Source of the DNA: Methylophaga sp.
GTDB taxonomy: Bacteria > Pseudomonadota > Gammaproteobacteria > Nitrosococcales > Methylophagaceae
Reading direction: 5' to 3'
Assembly: GCF_030651745.1 (NCBI RefSeq)
Contig: NZ_JAUSCC010000099.1
Span: forward strand, 1 to 25,051
Length of the DNA: 25,051 bases
Part shown: piece by piece, positions 1-9,330 of the stretch
Position numbering within the stretch: position 1 is the first letter of the stretch
Layout: the number at the start of each line of letters is the position of its first letter
The notes under the pieces: model-generated
What the model saw: the letters and a program-made list of their open reading frames with translations, nothing else
Told to the model about the DNA's origin: nothing
Databases searched by the model: none
Program-made: the position numbers and the translations under genes

Positions 1-1
1 G

Positions 2-481
2 CCCGAAGCTTCTGGTATAGATGCGCCCTTGTTTTTAGAAAGTATGAGGTTTGCCAACATGGACCCGAACCAAGATGATGTAAGTTTCACCCCGTATCAA
101 CCGGGTAGTGATGAAGAATACATGAGCAAAGATATGGTAAAGCATTTTCGGGGTATTCTCGAAAAATGGCGCTCGCAACTTATGGAAGAAGTTGATCGCA
201 CTGTTCACCATATGCAGGACGAAGCAGCAAACTTCCCGGATCCAAATGATCGCGCCACACAGGAAGAAGAATTTACCCTGGAATTACGTACCCGTGATCG
301 TGAACGCAAACTGATCAAAAAAATCGAAGAATCCCTGATTGATATGGATAAAGGTGATTATGGTTTTTGCGAATCATGTGGTGTTGAAATCGGTATCCGC
401 CGTCTCGAAGCTCGTCCGACAGCAACTTTATGTATTGATTGCAAAACACTGGATGAAATTCGCGAAAAGAACCGCGCCTGA
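2..481 (+). CDS. dksA: RNA polymerase-binding transcription factor DksA (5' end outside window)
   Basis: DksA binds in the RNA polymerase secondary channel and, with ppGpp, adjusts transcription of rRNA, tRNA and amino-acid genes. The product shows the coiled-coil tip motif DxxDxA (D-P-N-D-R-A), the QEEEF/LELR stretch and a C-terminal zinc finger with C-x2-C (bases 368 to about 379) and CIDC, spaced as in E. coli DksA. Total length of about 150 aa is normal for the family. The first in-frame start inside the window is TTG at 29 and the first ATG is at 44. The frame is open without a stop to the window edge (base 2), so the true start probably lies upstream and the 5' end is simply cut. A strong hairpin follows the TGA at 479-481, so transcription very likely ends there. 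Family identity is very secure; the start is not. Confidence 0.95.
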   Translation, partial: PEASGIDAPLFLESMRFANMDPNQDDVSFTPYQPGSDEEYMSKDMVKHFRGILEKWRSQLMEEVDRTVHHMQDEAANFPDPNDRATQEEEFTLELRTRDRERKLIKKIEESLIDMDKGDYGFCESCGVEIGIRRLEARPTATLCIDCKTLDEIREKNRA

Positions 482-526
482 TTTCACCCAAGACTCACCT
501 CATACTTGAGTAAAAGGTAGGTCCTG

Positions 527-557
527 AAAGCCCTGTGGTATCACAGGGCTTTTTTTT
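527..557 (+). terminator. Intrinsic terminator of dksA, shared with tamB
   Basis: An 11-bp perfect stem (527-537 with 542-552), closed by the 4-base loop GTAT, runs into a T tract of about eight bases. This is a textbook rho-independent terminator for dksA. The stop codon of tamB (TAA on the minus strand, 556-558) lies in the same T tract, so tamB transcripts meet the same hairpin immediately after their stop. In that direction the following T run is short (TTT), so termination is probably weaker. Confidence 0.93.
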
Positions 558-3500
558 ATCGTTCGTAGATATACAACAAATCCACACCGCTTTGCGTTCC
601 TGATTCTGCTTGCAAGGTCCAAATCTTGCTTAAGGTATAACGCAATTGGACGGTACTTACCGGATCAAAGATACCAATGCCGTATCCAAGATAAAGTTTG
701 GGTGACAGGTATTTGCCTATCTGTACTGCAGCAGTATCCGGACTTTCACCAGTGAACTCGACCGAATCCAATCCAAAGGTGCTGGCTATTTGCTCGCTGA
801 TTGCATTGCCGTTGGTAATACCAAGGTTAGTGGCTGCAGAAGCCAACATAGCCGCATCGGCCGCACTGGCTTGCCCTAATGGCCGTCCTAAAACAATATA
901 GGACAGAACATCTTCCTGGCTCATTGAAGGCACCGAAAACAGTGTTGCCTGGGGATTACTTGCCGGGCCAGTAATATGGATACCTGCCTGATAATTCGTC
1001 CCTCTGCGAATGGCTTTTATATCCAAATCAGGGTTATCAATAGCGGCGCCGGAAAAAAGTACTCTGCCGTTATTGACAGTTAATTCACGTCCATAAGCCG
1101 CATAACTGCCATCGTTCACCGTGATTTCGCCATTGCCCAGCAAAAGCTGCCCAGCATCACCATAAATACGCAAATTCCCACCCAGACGACCAGAGAAACC
1201 CAACGCCCGAATCATTACTTTATTACCCAATTGCACAGTGACATCCACATCAGTGGCCAGACGCATTTTTTCATCATCGGCTTCCTGCCCCATGATCACC
1301 ACATCCTCACTGGCTGAAACGGTGGTATTGAAATCCATCGGAGCTAATTCTGCTGTAGGAATTCTGACTGTACCACTCACTTTGGCAGTTTGTGGAGAAA
1401 CCATTAGTTTTAAATCCGGCGAGGCAATAACATAAGCTTCTGGCAGGTTCATCACCTCCAGCTGGTCACCTTTAATCGTGGCATTTAATAACCAGTCTGT
1501 GTCGGTCATGCTGAAATCACCGGCAATTTCCAACTGACCTTCAGCAGATTGCGCCTGCAGCAAGATGTTCAATCCAGATAGAGGATCACCTTTAATATCA
1601 CCATTAATCGCTGACAAGGTTATTCCCATATCCACTAAAAATATTTGTCCATCACGCAAACTGATAGCTGTTGTTAATTTCGGTTGATTGATTGTTCCTT
1701 GCATATCAACATTCAGCTCAAGTTTGCCGGCTAATTCATCAAATGCCAGTGTTTCCAGATTTAACGCGGCAAGATCTTCTACCGAGGTCTGTACTTGCAA
1801 AGTCAGCGGTGTATCCATCGGCGCTTCCATCAGCGTTTTGACTGCAGCAGACTGCACTCTGGCCTCTATGGGCTGCATTCCAGCAACATCCGGGGCAATC
1901 GTCATAGCTACCATACTGTCTTCAGCAGTGAGCTGATATCGTAATTCAACTGTATTAAATTCAATCGGTTCTTGCTGACTGATGGCTTCAGATTCAAGTT
2001 TTAAAACCGCCTGCTCCAACGATAGATTACCACTGCCGATAATATCCCCTTCGGCTTGCATTGCCAGTTGCAATTTGCCATTGATAAAACCAGAGAGTTT
2101 TGCGTACTCTTCAATCCAGGGTTTAAGGATTTCCACTGAAAGTTGATTGATGTCTATTTGAGTCTGCACTCCTTGCGTCGTATTTTCACCTTGCAGACAC
2201 AGTTGTGCCTGCTGCGCAGATTGCCAGCAATGCTGCGTCATGATTTGTTTATCGGCTGACAATTGAATATCACCGGCTTCACGCAGCTGCCAGCTTCCCG
2301 CCATGGAATTATCGATATTCATTGACTGCAATCGGCCAGTCCATTGATTATCGGTATTCAAACTGCCTTGCAACAGGCTGGATAAACTCACTATGTCTGA
2401 CTGGACCTGCAAACCAAGCTGGTGTTGAGCTCGCTTGCCACTCAAACTGAGGTCAACAGAATCAATGGTTTGCTCTGCAACCACAATCTGCGTCGAATTT
2501 ACATTAAGTTTGCTTTGTTGATTGTCAGTGAGATCTATTTGGGCATCGGCGTTAATAGAACCAACCGTTAATTCATCAGCCCAGCGAATCGCGCTTCCGT
2601 CCAGTTTAGCGTCTAGTTTTAACTTAGCCAGTTCGCCAAATAATTGCCCTTGTCCATTCAAACTACCAGACAAATCAGGATGAAAATCCTGCAAATTGGG
2701 TGAGGCTAATTTCCAGCTTAAATCCAGCTGTTTCTCCACCTTACCTTTTAACGTTAATTGCGAATCGCCTAATTTGAGCAGCAAATCTTCAATATTTACA
2801 TCGGTATTCACTGCTCGCAGATTACTGTCCAGAGAAAAGTTGCGTTCCCTTAATATGCCGTTTAAATGCAACTGCTGCACACTGGCCTGGAAATTTCCCT
2901 CGCCTTTATCCTGAAATTGCACTTGTGCCTGACCACTTATCCTGCCCGGCCATTCTGGGTCAAATGCTGCTGGATCCAGTTGTCGCAGGGTCAGTTTGCC
3001 ATCAACCATCAGCATTTCTTTCCAATTTACTCTGCCGCTAAAACCGGCACCACCATCAGCAATTTTGGCATCAGCCCGTATATCGGTTATTCCGGCTTCC
3101 GGACTGCTGGCCAACAAATTCAATAACAGAGGAATACCATCAACAATAAAATCAGAATCGACTTTTAAATCAAAAAGTTCTTTCTCACCATTAAGCTTAA
3201 AAAGCCCGGAATAACTTTCTACTGTCCCCCCACTCAAGCTGGCTGGGAGTTGCAGATTTTTCCATCCACCATCGAGCTGATAACGCAATTCCGGTTCCCA
3301 AACCACATCACCACTCAGCGCAAGTTCCGCTAACGCAGACTTGATTTCCAGTGAATTAATCGTTGCCTGTTGCAAATCGCCACGTAAATCGGAGTTTATC
3401 GTCCAATTCTGTTCCACTGCCGCTAGCGTACTGCTCAGGATCAACCGATAATCTTGCAGATTCCCATCCAATGAAAGCTGTCCGGAAGCATCACCAACCA

Positions 3501-4608
3501 GGGTTTCCGCATCTTGTTGCCAGGGCCATTTAAGTTTCGACCAGCTTGCCTCGATCGAAAAGCCGCACTCCAGTGGATCCTCAGTTACCAGGATATCGCC
3601 ATGCAACTCAGCAAAACTGTTTTGACTGATAGCTGCCATTAAGTCCACGCGCCAGTTAGTAAGATCATTGGAACTCAAACTCACACTGGCAGACAGCGGT
3701 GGATGCATTTCTTCAAATTCTTCCAGCTGAAAATCCAGTTCAACCTTGGCGCTGTTCAATGTGCCTTTGGCATCCAAATCAATTGCTCTGATATTGCCTA
3801 CCTCAGTTTTGAGGATTCGTCCTAACGGCAGTTCTTCACTTTCAATGCTGAGACGCCAATCCAACTCATCAAGCAGATTACGCACCATAACGGTTTGTTC
3901 AGAGGCAAACGGTGCGCCTAGTTGCTGGCGTAACGTCATCTGCTGAAGATCACCGGTGATTGTTCCGGTGGCAGAAATCAGTCCCCATTGAGGATCATTG
4001 AGTCTGGCGCCGTAATTTAAATTTGTGGCGTAGGGTTGGTGTAACTGCACATTGCCAACCAGGGTGAAGGCAAATACATCCCGGTTCAGCCTCAATGAAG
4101 AGATAATCAGACGGTCATAATTCAACCTTAATGAGGTATCGAAACGATCAAACAAAGATGCTGTAACACCTTGATTATCAGTTAATTCTGCCTGCGTTAC
4201 TCGCAGAGATCGGATATGTACTGCAAGTGGTATACGTATTTCCGGCAGGCTGAAGCTTTCTTCGTCTTCAACATCAATAACCGTTTCGGCCTGTTTGATT
4301 TGCAGTTTGTTTATATGGACTTGATTGATGATAAAACGACTGGAAAGTATCGACCATAACTGCCAGCGAGCATCGATGGTATCAATGTAAATCGCATCCC
4401 CATCCTCAGGTTCATAGGCAATACCCTTAAGAAAGATGCCATCGTACAGTCGGCCACGGGTTTCGTTGATAGTAAGTTCCGGTAGGGTTTGTTGAGTGAA
4501 ATTTAATGCTGTATTGAAACCCGATTTGGTCATCAATAACCAATATAAACCTGCCGGTATGATCAGCAAGAATGTTATAGCGATTGTCCATAATGCACGC
4601 TTTATCAC
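556..4608 (-). CDS. tamB: Translocation and assembly module inner-membrane protein TamB
   Basis: TamB is an AsmA-like, envelope-spanning protein anchored in the inner membrane. It works with the outer-membrane protein TamA in outer-membrane protein assembly and anterograde phospholipid transport. The 1350-aa product starts with a basic end and one hydrophobic segment (about residues 5-27, signal anchor), continues as a very long repetitive beta-rich region, and ends with the conserved DUF490/TamB C-terminal domain (about the last 350 residues, with YLSPKLYLGYGIG and the terminal QAESGTQSGVDLLY region). E. coli TamB is 1259 aa, so this one is slightly longer. The start is GTG at 4608, inside a GTGA junction that overlaps the tamA stop by 4 bases, which implies translational coupling. 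Many small ORFs on the opposite strand here are shadows. Confidence 0.95.
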   Translation of the reverse strand: MIKRALWTIAITFLLIIPAGLYWLLMTKSGFNTALNFTQQTLPELTINETRGRLYDGIFLKGIAYEPEDGDAIYIDTIDARWQLWSILSSRFIINQVHINKLQIKQAETVIDVEDEESFSLPEIRIPLAVHIRSLRVTQAELTDNQGVTASLFDRFDTSLRLNYDRLIISSLRLNRDVFAFTLVGNVQLHQPYATNLNYGARLNDPQWGLISATGTITGDLQQMTLRQQLGAPFASEQTVMVRNLLDELDWRLSIESEELPLGRILKTEVGNIRAIDLDAKGTLNSAKVELDFQLEEFEEMHPPLSASVSLSSNDLTNWRVDLMAAISQNSFAELHGDILVTEDPLECGFSIEASWSKLKWPWQQDAETLVGDASGQLSLDGNLQDYRLILSSTLAAVEQNWTINSDLRGDLQQATINSLEIKSALAELALSGDVVWEPELRYQLDGGWKNLQLPASLSGGTVESYSGLFKLNGEKELFDLKVDSDFIVDGIPLLLNLLASSPEAGITDIRADAKIADGGAGFSGRVNWKEMLMVDGKLTLRQLDPAAFDPEWPGRISGQAQVQFQDKGEGNFQASVQQLHLNGILRERNFSLDSNLRAVNTDVNIEDLLLKLGDSQLTLKGKVEKQLDLSWKLASPNLQDFHPDLSGSLNGQGQLFGELAKLKLDAKLDGSAIRWADELTVGSINADAQIDLTDNQQSKLNVNSTQIVVAEQTIDSVDLSLSGKRAQHQLGLQVQSDIVSLSSLLQGSLNTDNQWTGRLQSMNIDNSMAGSWQLREAGDIQLSADKQIMTQHCWQSAQQAQLCLQGENTTQGVQTQIDINQLSVEILKPWIEEYAKLSGFINGKLQLAMQAEGDIIGSGNLSLEQAVLKLESEAISQQEPIEFNTVELRYQLTAEDSMVAMTIAPDVAGMQPIEARVQSAAVKTLMEAPMDTPLTLQVQTSVEDLAALNLETLAFDELAGKLELNVDMQGTINQPKLTTAISLRDGQIFLVDMGITLSAINGDIKGDPLSGLNILLQAQSAEGQLEIAGDFSMTDTDWLLNATIKGDQLEVMNLPEAYVIASPDLKLMVSPQTAKVSGTVRIPTAELAPMDFNTTVSASEDVVIMGQEADDEKMRLATDVDVTVQLGNKVMIRALGFSGRLGGNLRIYGDAGQLLLGNGEITVNDGSYAAYGRELTVNNGRVLFSGAAIDNPDLDIKAIRRGTNYQAGIHITGPASNPQATLFSVPSMSQEDVLSYIVLGRPLGQASAADAAMLASAATNLGITNGNAISEQIASTFGLDSVEFTGESPDTAAVQIGKYLSPKLYLGYGIGIFDPVSTVQLRYTLSKIWTLQAESGTQSGVDLLYIYER

Positions 4609-6368
4609 AAATCAGGTCCTATCATGATATGCAACCCAAAGGGTTTGTCTTCGTCCGAGATCCCTCTGGCCACATCGACTCGAATCAAGCCCACCGGGGA
4701 GCGCCAACGAATACCGACACCCACACTATACTCTATTGGATCTGACCAGCTATTGAATGCGTTACCAAAATCAGAAAAAATCGCCCCACCCCAATTCTGC
4801 AAAAACATCTTTTCGTATTCGACACTGCCAACAGCCGTGTAACGACCACCGATAACTTCATCAATATTGTTTTTTGGACCAAGAGATTGATAGTTAAATC
4901 CGCGAATGCTGTTATCACCCCCGGCAAAGAAACGTAAAGAGCTGGGTAATTTTGAAAAGTCACTGACTTCAGTTGCCCCAACGGTTGCTCTGGTAATAAC
5001 CCGACTGGAACTGCCAACACTACGAATATATTTACCGCGCACAATTATCTGAGTGAAACTTATATCAGACAGAAAACCTTCTGCAGCCCCACTCAGCTCC
5101 AGACTGACACGTCCACCATGTCGTGTATAAATTGTGTCATCAGCCCAGGTTCGGGCATAGGCAATTCCTGGGATCAATAAGGTTGTTGAAGCAGAATCGT
5201 CTGACACGTCAAAGCTTTCATTTAAAAACTTTATGCTGCCGGTTTCTTCCCAGCCCCAACGCATGCGATTGTAATAACTACCAACAGCGATGGAACGACT
5301 TTCACTGGTGTCAGTATCTTCTTGTTTTAATTCAGTATTAAAACCAACTGTATTAATGTTTTCACTCCAGAAAGGCATCTGGTAATCGGCACCTATCCGA
5401 TTGGCAATTTGCGATAAGCGACTTTCTACGGAGAGTCTGTGACCACGACTATTTACATAACGGTTTTGCCAGCCCAGACTCATCCTGGCACCAGTATCAG
5501 TACCGTAGCCCACACCAGCACTGTAGCGATGCTTCAGATTCTCATCTAATGAAACCTCTATTGGTACTTCGTCATTCTCACGGGCAGAGGTCATTGCCTG
5601 AGTTGAAACCGATGCAAAATAGCCACTGTTTTGTAAATTACTTCGCAGTGTCAGCAGTTTGCTGGAATTAAATGGTTCACCGGCTTCAATAGGTGACATC
5701 GCTTCAAGTAAATCCTCATTTACCACAGTGTCTGGAAAAGAAATCGTGCCAAACCGATAGCGTTGCTTGCCGTCATACACCAGACAAATATCTGCAGCAT
5801 TTGCTTCAATATCAACCCCAACTCTGCTGCAGGTAAATGCTCCATCGAAATAGCCCCTCTCAGCGGCAATTCTCAGCAAAGACCTTTTGGCATTCTCATA
5901 ATTATCATGTTTAAAGTGGTCTCCCACTTTTAGTGGCATGCTATTGACCAGAGAGGTAAATACCGGATCGGTCTTGGCATCCCCTTCCACAGCTATGTTG
6001 ATTTTGCGAATTTTGATAGGTTGGCCCAGCGCAATTTGATAACTTGCCAGCCAGTTATTTTCTTTGGTTTCGGTTAATTCGGCAGTAATTTCGGGGGAGT
6101 AATATCCATATACCGTGAGCATGTGTTTCAACTCTTCAACGGCTTGGGTGTGTAACCTGTCTACACTACGGGAATCGAGTCGCGGACTGTTCTTTTGTCT
6201 GTTGATGCTCAAGCCATTCAACAGGGTTTCAATTAATTCTTTCTCTACACCGCTTATCTGGATATCGATATTTTTTTCTGTCTCCGCCATGACCAAACTG
6301 GCAGGCAAAAAACTCAAAATCAATAACAGGATGATCCTGTTGAAAAAATAATGTTGGCATAACGGCAT
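4605..6368 (-). CDS. tamA: Outer-membrane Omp85-family protein TamA
   Basis: TamA is a BamA-like outer-membrane beta-barrel protein that pairs with TamB. The 587-aa product has a signal peptide (about residues 1-28, hydrophobic core ILLLILSFLPASLV, cleavage likely after VMA). Next come about three POTRA domains (roughly 30-260), then a barrel (roughly 270-587). The conserved barrel loop motif SIRGF sits near residue 488, as expected for the Omp85 lid-loop RGF/RGY signature. Length matches the family (E. coli TamA 577). The stop overlaps the tamB start. The ATG at 6368 has no obvious Shine-Dalgarno sequence, but it gives a complete signal peptide and no earlier in-frame start is seen nearby. 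The protein ends in Leu instead of the usual terminal aromatic residue of barrel proteins. Confidence 0.94.
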   Translation of the reverse strand: MPLCQHYFFNRIILLLILSFLPASLVMAETEKNIDIQISGVEKELIETLLNGLSINRQKNSPRLDSRSVDRLHTQAVEELKHMLTVYGYYSPEITAELTETKENNWLASYQIALGQPIKIRKINIAVEGDAKTDPVFTSLVNSMPLKVGDHFKHDNYENAKRSLLRIAAERGYFDGAFTCSRVGVDIEANAADICLVYDGKQRYRFGTISFPDTVVNEDLLEAMSPIEAGEPFNSSKLLTLRSNLQNSGYFASVSTQAMTSARENDEVPIEVSLDENLKHRYSAGVGYGTDTGARMSLGWQNRYVNSRGHRLSVESRLSQIANRIGADYQMPFWSENINTVGFNTELKQEDTDTSESRSIAVGSYYNRMRWGWEETGSIKFLNESFDVSDDSASTTLLIPGIAYARTWADDTIYTRHGGRVSLELSGAAEGFLSDISFTQIIVRGKYIRSVGSSSRVITRATVGATEVSDFSKLPSSLRFFAGGDNSIRGFNYQSLGPKNNIDEVIGGRYTAVGSVEYEKMFLQNWGGAIFSDFGNAFNSWSDPIEYSVGVGIRWRSPVGLIRVDVARGISDEDKPFGLHIMIGPDL

Positions 6369-6483
6369 AGAATGTCTGTCATTACTGAAGGGGGTATCAA
6401 TGAGAGATGAAACAACTTCAACTGTCCTGATTATGACAGCTTGAAGCCTTCGGTGTTCTGAGCAAACGAAATTAAATGTCTAA

Positions 6484-7410
6484 TTAAGCCGTTTGATCCG
6501 GGAGATTTTCTTTACGGAAAGCACTCGGTGAACAGCCGAAAAACAGACTAAAACGTCGACTGAAATGGCTTAAGTCATTGAAACCATAGCCATAACAAGC
6601 TTCAGTGACGCTTTGACCACCACGAATGGCATCCGCAGCGGATTTCAGCCTGAGTTGTTGATGAAATTCACCCGGCGTACAGCCCAACTGTTTTTTAAAT
6701 TCAACATATAAGCGGCTACGACTCATGCAGGCCTGTCGGCATAATTGCTCGATATCCAAAGGTTCACGCAGATTTTGTTCGAGAGTGTGAATAACCGTTG
6801 TAATGCCTGTGGCATCTGGCACGCGTTTGCAGTAACTCAATAATACATCGCGGCCCTGCTCACGAAGTAATCGGATCACCAGTTCGGATACACCCAAATC
6901 CACCATCAATTCTTTGTCAGGATCATTTCGTACATAAAACGAAACCATTCTTTCCAGCAATTGCTGAGTATCACGGGTGTGATGTTTGTGAATAATGCGT
7001 GGCTGATATTCCCAGTTGTGATCTGGTGCTTCAATTTTCACCACATCCCGCATACGTTTTGAGATAGCTTCAATACGTTCTTTGGATATCTCAATCGTCA
7101 AACAGGTAGTCGGTTGTTGCTCATTGGCATCGGGAAAATCAATTTCGACATGCTCACCGGGCGGCATCACGTAAGACTCATGTGGCACAAACAATTCGCC
7201 GGAAGCATTGTAATGGTTATGCATTACTTTTCGGCCGCTAACCATGCCGCAATATAATAAGTGATCAGCCTCAAGTGCGACGCCTGATGAACTACGATAA
7301 GTATCGTAAATACTCAATTCAGTTTCCGGACCGTTAAATGTCACTTTATTTTCTATCAGCAACTGACGGTTTTCACGTCGGCTACTTGGTGGAAATGTAT
7401 TCAGGCTCAT
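6484..7410 (-). CDS. AraC/XylS-family transcriptional regulator, likely activator of the divergent aldehyde dehydrogenase
   Basis: The 308-aa protein has an N-terminal sensing domain of the AraC-binding-like type (about residues 1-190). Its C-terminal AraC double helix-turn-helix (about 205-303) contains LDIEQLCRQACMSRSRLY, then TPGEFHQQLRL, and the family signature GYGFNDLSHFSRRFSLFFGCSPSAFR. The gene is transcribed away from the aldehyde dehydrogenase gene at 7680. The 269-bp gap contains three copies of AGTCAAGT, two of them 21 bp apart just upstream of the dehydrogenase -10 box. This is the arrangement expected for a class II AraC-type activator and its target. The inducer is unknown; an aldehyde or its parent alcohol is the natural guess. 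Start ATG at 7410. No strong terminator is seen in the 115 bp down to tamA. Confidence 0.9.
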   Translation of the reverse strand: MSLNTFPPSSRRENRQLLIENKVTFNGPETELSIYDTYRSSSGVALEADHLLYCGMVSGRKVMHNHYNASGELFVPHESYVMPPGEHVEIDFPDANEQQPTTCLTIEISKERIEAISKRMRDVVKIEAPDHNWEYQPRIIHKHHTRDTQQLLERMVSFYVRNDPDKELMVDLGVSELVIRLLREQGRDVLLSYCKRVPDATGITTVIHTLEQNLREPLDIEQLCRQACMSRSRLYVEFKKQLGCTPGEFHQQLRLKSAADAIRGGQSVTEACYGYGFNDLSHFSRRFSLFFGCSPSAFRKENLPDQTA

Positions 7411-7461
7411 AATATGACCTTAAATAAATGTTGATTCATCATGTGTCCGATTACGTCTATA

Positions 7462-7640
7462 AGTCAAGTACATGGTATCCACTTCTAACAACTTCTTTTC
7501 ACAGATAAAGATGTGAAATTTTCATAGCTAAAAATAGCAACTCTATCGAACGATGTGTTAACTTTTTTGTCACTTCTGGACTATCAGTCAAGTGATCAGG
7601 ATTTTCAGTCAAGTAATTTAGCTGCCACAGGATTTATGCT
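7462..7640 (+). promoter_or_regulatory. Putative AraC-type operator half-sites and aldehyde dehydrogenase promoter
   Basis: The octamer AGTCAAGT occurs at 7462-7469, 7586-7593 and 7607-7614, always on the plus strand. The last two share a longer context (TCAGTCAAGT) and start exactly 21 bp apart, two helical turns, as for direct-repeat AraC-family half-sites. A possible -10 box TATGCT lies at 7635-7640. The matching -35 position (7612-7617, AGTAAT) is a poor consensus and overlaps the proximal half-site, as expected for a promoter that depends on its activator. The distal copy lies about 50 bp before the regulator start codon and could serve autoregulation or looping. The repeats and spacing are seen directly; the function is inferred. 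Confidence 0.6.
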
Positions 7641-7679
7641 GGGCTTTTTAAAACATAACAACATAAGAGAGAGAGATTT

Positions 7680-9200
7680 ATGATTTACGCAAAACCAGGC
7701 ACACCAGAGTCGGTGATCTCATTCAAATCACGTTATGAAAACTTTATTGGCGGTGAATGGGTTGCCCCCGTCAAAGGCGAATACTTTAATAACATTACCC
7801 CGGTAACCGGCGAAGTTATTTGTGAAATTCCCCGCTCCGGCGAAGCCGATATTGAACTGGCTTTAGATGCGGCACACGCTGCACGTGATGCCTGGGGCAA
7901 AACCTCGGTTCAAAATCGCAGCAATATCCTGTTGAAAATTGCTGATCGCATTGAAGCCAACCTTGAAAAACTGGCGGTAGCCGAAACCTGGGATAACGGT
8001 AAAGCAGTTCGTGAAACCCTCAATGCCGATATTCCATTGGCCGCTGACCATTTCCGTTATTTTGCCGGTTGTTTGCGTGCTCAAGAAGGCACAATGGGTG
8101 AAATCGATGAAAACACCGTCGCATATCATTTCCATGAACCACTGGGAGTTGTCGGTCAGATCATTCCCTGGAACTTCCCGTTATTAATGGCAGCCTGGAA
8201 ACTGGCACCAGCTTTGGCGGCAGGCAACTGTGTGGTGATGAAACCGGCGGAACAAACGCCAGTATCCATCCTGATTCTGGTTGAGCTGATTGCCGATCTG
8301 CTGCCTGCCGGGGTATTAAATATAGTGAACGGTTTTGGTCGTGAAGCTGGTCAGGCACTTGGTACCAGTAAACGTATTGCCAAAATCGCTTTCACCGGAT
8401 CAACGCCGGTTGGTTCATTAATAATGAAATACGCTGCTGAAAATATTATTCCGTCAACCGTCGAACTGGGTGGCAAATCTCCGAATATTTTCTTTGAAGA
8501 CATCATGCAGCAGGAACAGGATTACATTAATAAATGTGCCGAAGGCATGGTGCTGGCATTTTTCAACCAGGGTGAAGTTTGTACCTGCCCTTCCCGTGCG
8601 GTGATTCAAGAAAGTATCTATGACGAATTTATTGCCGTTGTCATGGAACGCGCCAAAATGATTAAACGTGGTAATCCGCTTGATACTGAAACACAAGTCG
8701 GGGCTCAGGCTTCTCAAGAGCAGTTTGATAAAATCCTCAGCTATGTTGAAATTGGTAAACAGGAAGGCGCTCAACTGTTAATGGGTGGTGGTATCGAACA
8801 GCTTGGTGCTGAATTCAATTATGGTTTCTATTTCGAACCGACATTGATGAAAGGCCACAATAAAATGCGTATCTTCCAGGAAGAAATTTTCGGACCAGTG
8901 GTTTCAGTAACAACGTTCAAAGATGAAGCTGAAGCGTTGGAAATTGCCAACGATACTGAATTTGGTCTGGGTGCAGGCTTATGGACCCGTGATATGAACC
9001 TTGCCTATCGCATGGGTCGTGCTATTCAGGCCGGACGTGTGTGGACCAACTGCTACCATCATTATCCAGCGCATGCTGCCTTCGGTGGATACAAAAAATC
9101 CGGTGTAGGTCGTGAAACGCACAAAATTGCTCTGGAACATTACCAACAAACCAAAAACCTGTTGGTCAGTTACAGCACCAGCCCGCTCGGTTTCTTTTAA
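7680..9200 (+). CDS. NAD-dependent aldehyde dehydrogenase, AldB/ExaC/AcoD type
   Basis: This enzyme oxidises an aldehyde, most likely acetaldehyde, to the carboxylic acid with NAD(P)+. The 506-aa length and sequence fit the AldB/ExaC (acetaldehyde dehydrogenase II) group. Visible motifs are [19 protein letters not shown] (cofactor binding), FTGSTPVG, the catalytic-base glutamate in VELGGKSPN (residue 262), the nucleophile in [11 protein letters not shown] (Cys301, followed by a second Cys at 303, as in AldB-type enzymes) and the EEIFGPV motif. A purine run at 7665-7676 precedes the ATG. The divergent AraC regulator and the half-sites in front of it point to inducible expression. A terminator follows, and acetyl-CoA synthetase comes next, so the two could act in sequence from acetaldehyde to acetyl-CoA. 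The exact substrate is inferred. Confidence 0.93.
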   Translation: MIYAKPGTPESVISFKSRYENFIGGEWVAPVKGEYFNNITPVTGEVICEIPRSGEADIELALDAAHAARDAWGKTSVQNRSNILLKIADRIEANLEKLAVAETWDNGKAVRETLNADIPLAADHFRYFAGCLRAQEGTMGEIDENTVAYHFHEPLGVVGQIIPWNFPLLMAAWKLAPALAAGNCVVMKPAEQTPVSILILVELIADLLPAGVLNIVNGFGREAGQALGTSKRIAKIAFTGSTPVGSLIMKYAAENIIPSTVELGGKSPNIFFEDIMQQEQDYINKCAEGMVLAFFNQGEVCTCPSRAVIQESIYDEFIAVVMERAKMIKRGNPLDTETQVGAQASQEQFDKILSYVEIGKQEGAQLLMGGGIEQLGAEFNYGFYFEPTLMKGHNKMRIFQEEIFGPVVSVTTFKDEAEALEIANDTEFGLGAGLWTRDMNLAYRMGRAIQAGRVWTNCYHHYPAHAAFGGYKKSGVGRETHKIALEHYQQTKNLLVSYSTSPLGFF

Positions 9201-9220
9201 AACATTCTAATCAACAAACA

Positions 9221-9257
9221 AACTCTCCCCTAAGCTTGGCTTTCGGGAGAGTTTTTT
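9221..9257 (+). terminator. Intrinsic terminator after the aldehyde dehydrogenase gene
   Basis: A 9-bp perfect stem (9221-9229 with 9245-9253), enclosing a 15-base loop, is followed by a T run to 9257. It lies 20 bases after the dehydrogenase stop and separates that gene from acs, so acs should have its own promoter. Confidence 0.9.
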
Positions 9258-9293
9258 ATTGGAAGCTGACTACATTTAACGCTGGCAGCGGGC

Positions 9294-9299
9294 TATACT
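9294..9299 (+). promoter_or_regulatory. Possible -10 box for acs
   Basis: TATACT at 9294-9299 lies 31 bases before the acs start codon and downstream of the terminator. No good -35 sequence is present at 16-18 bp spacing (TACATT at 9271 is poor), so activation by a regulator such as CRP is possible but no site was identified. An AAGG-type ribosome-binding site follows at about 9317-9325. Confidence 0.4.
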
Positions 9300-9330
9300 C
9301 AAAAAGAGAGAATAATAAGGTAAGGTATTT

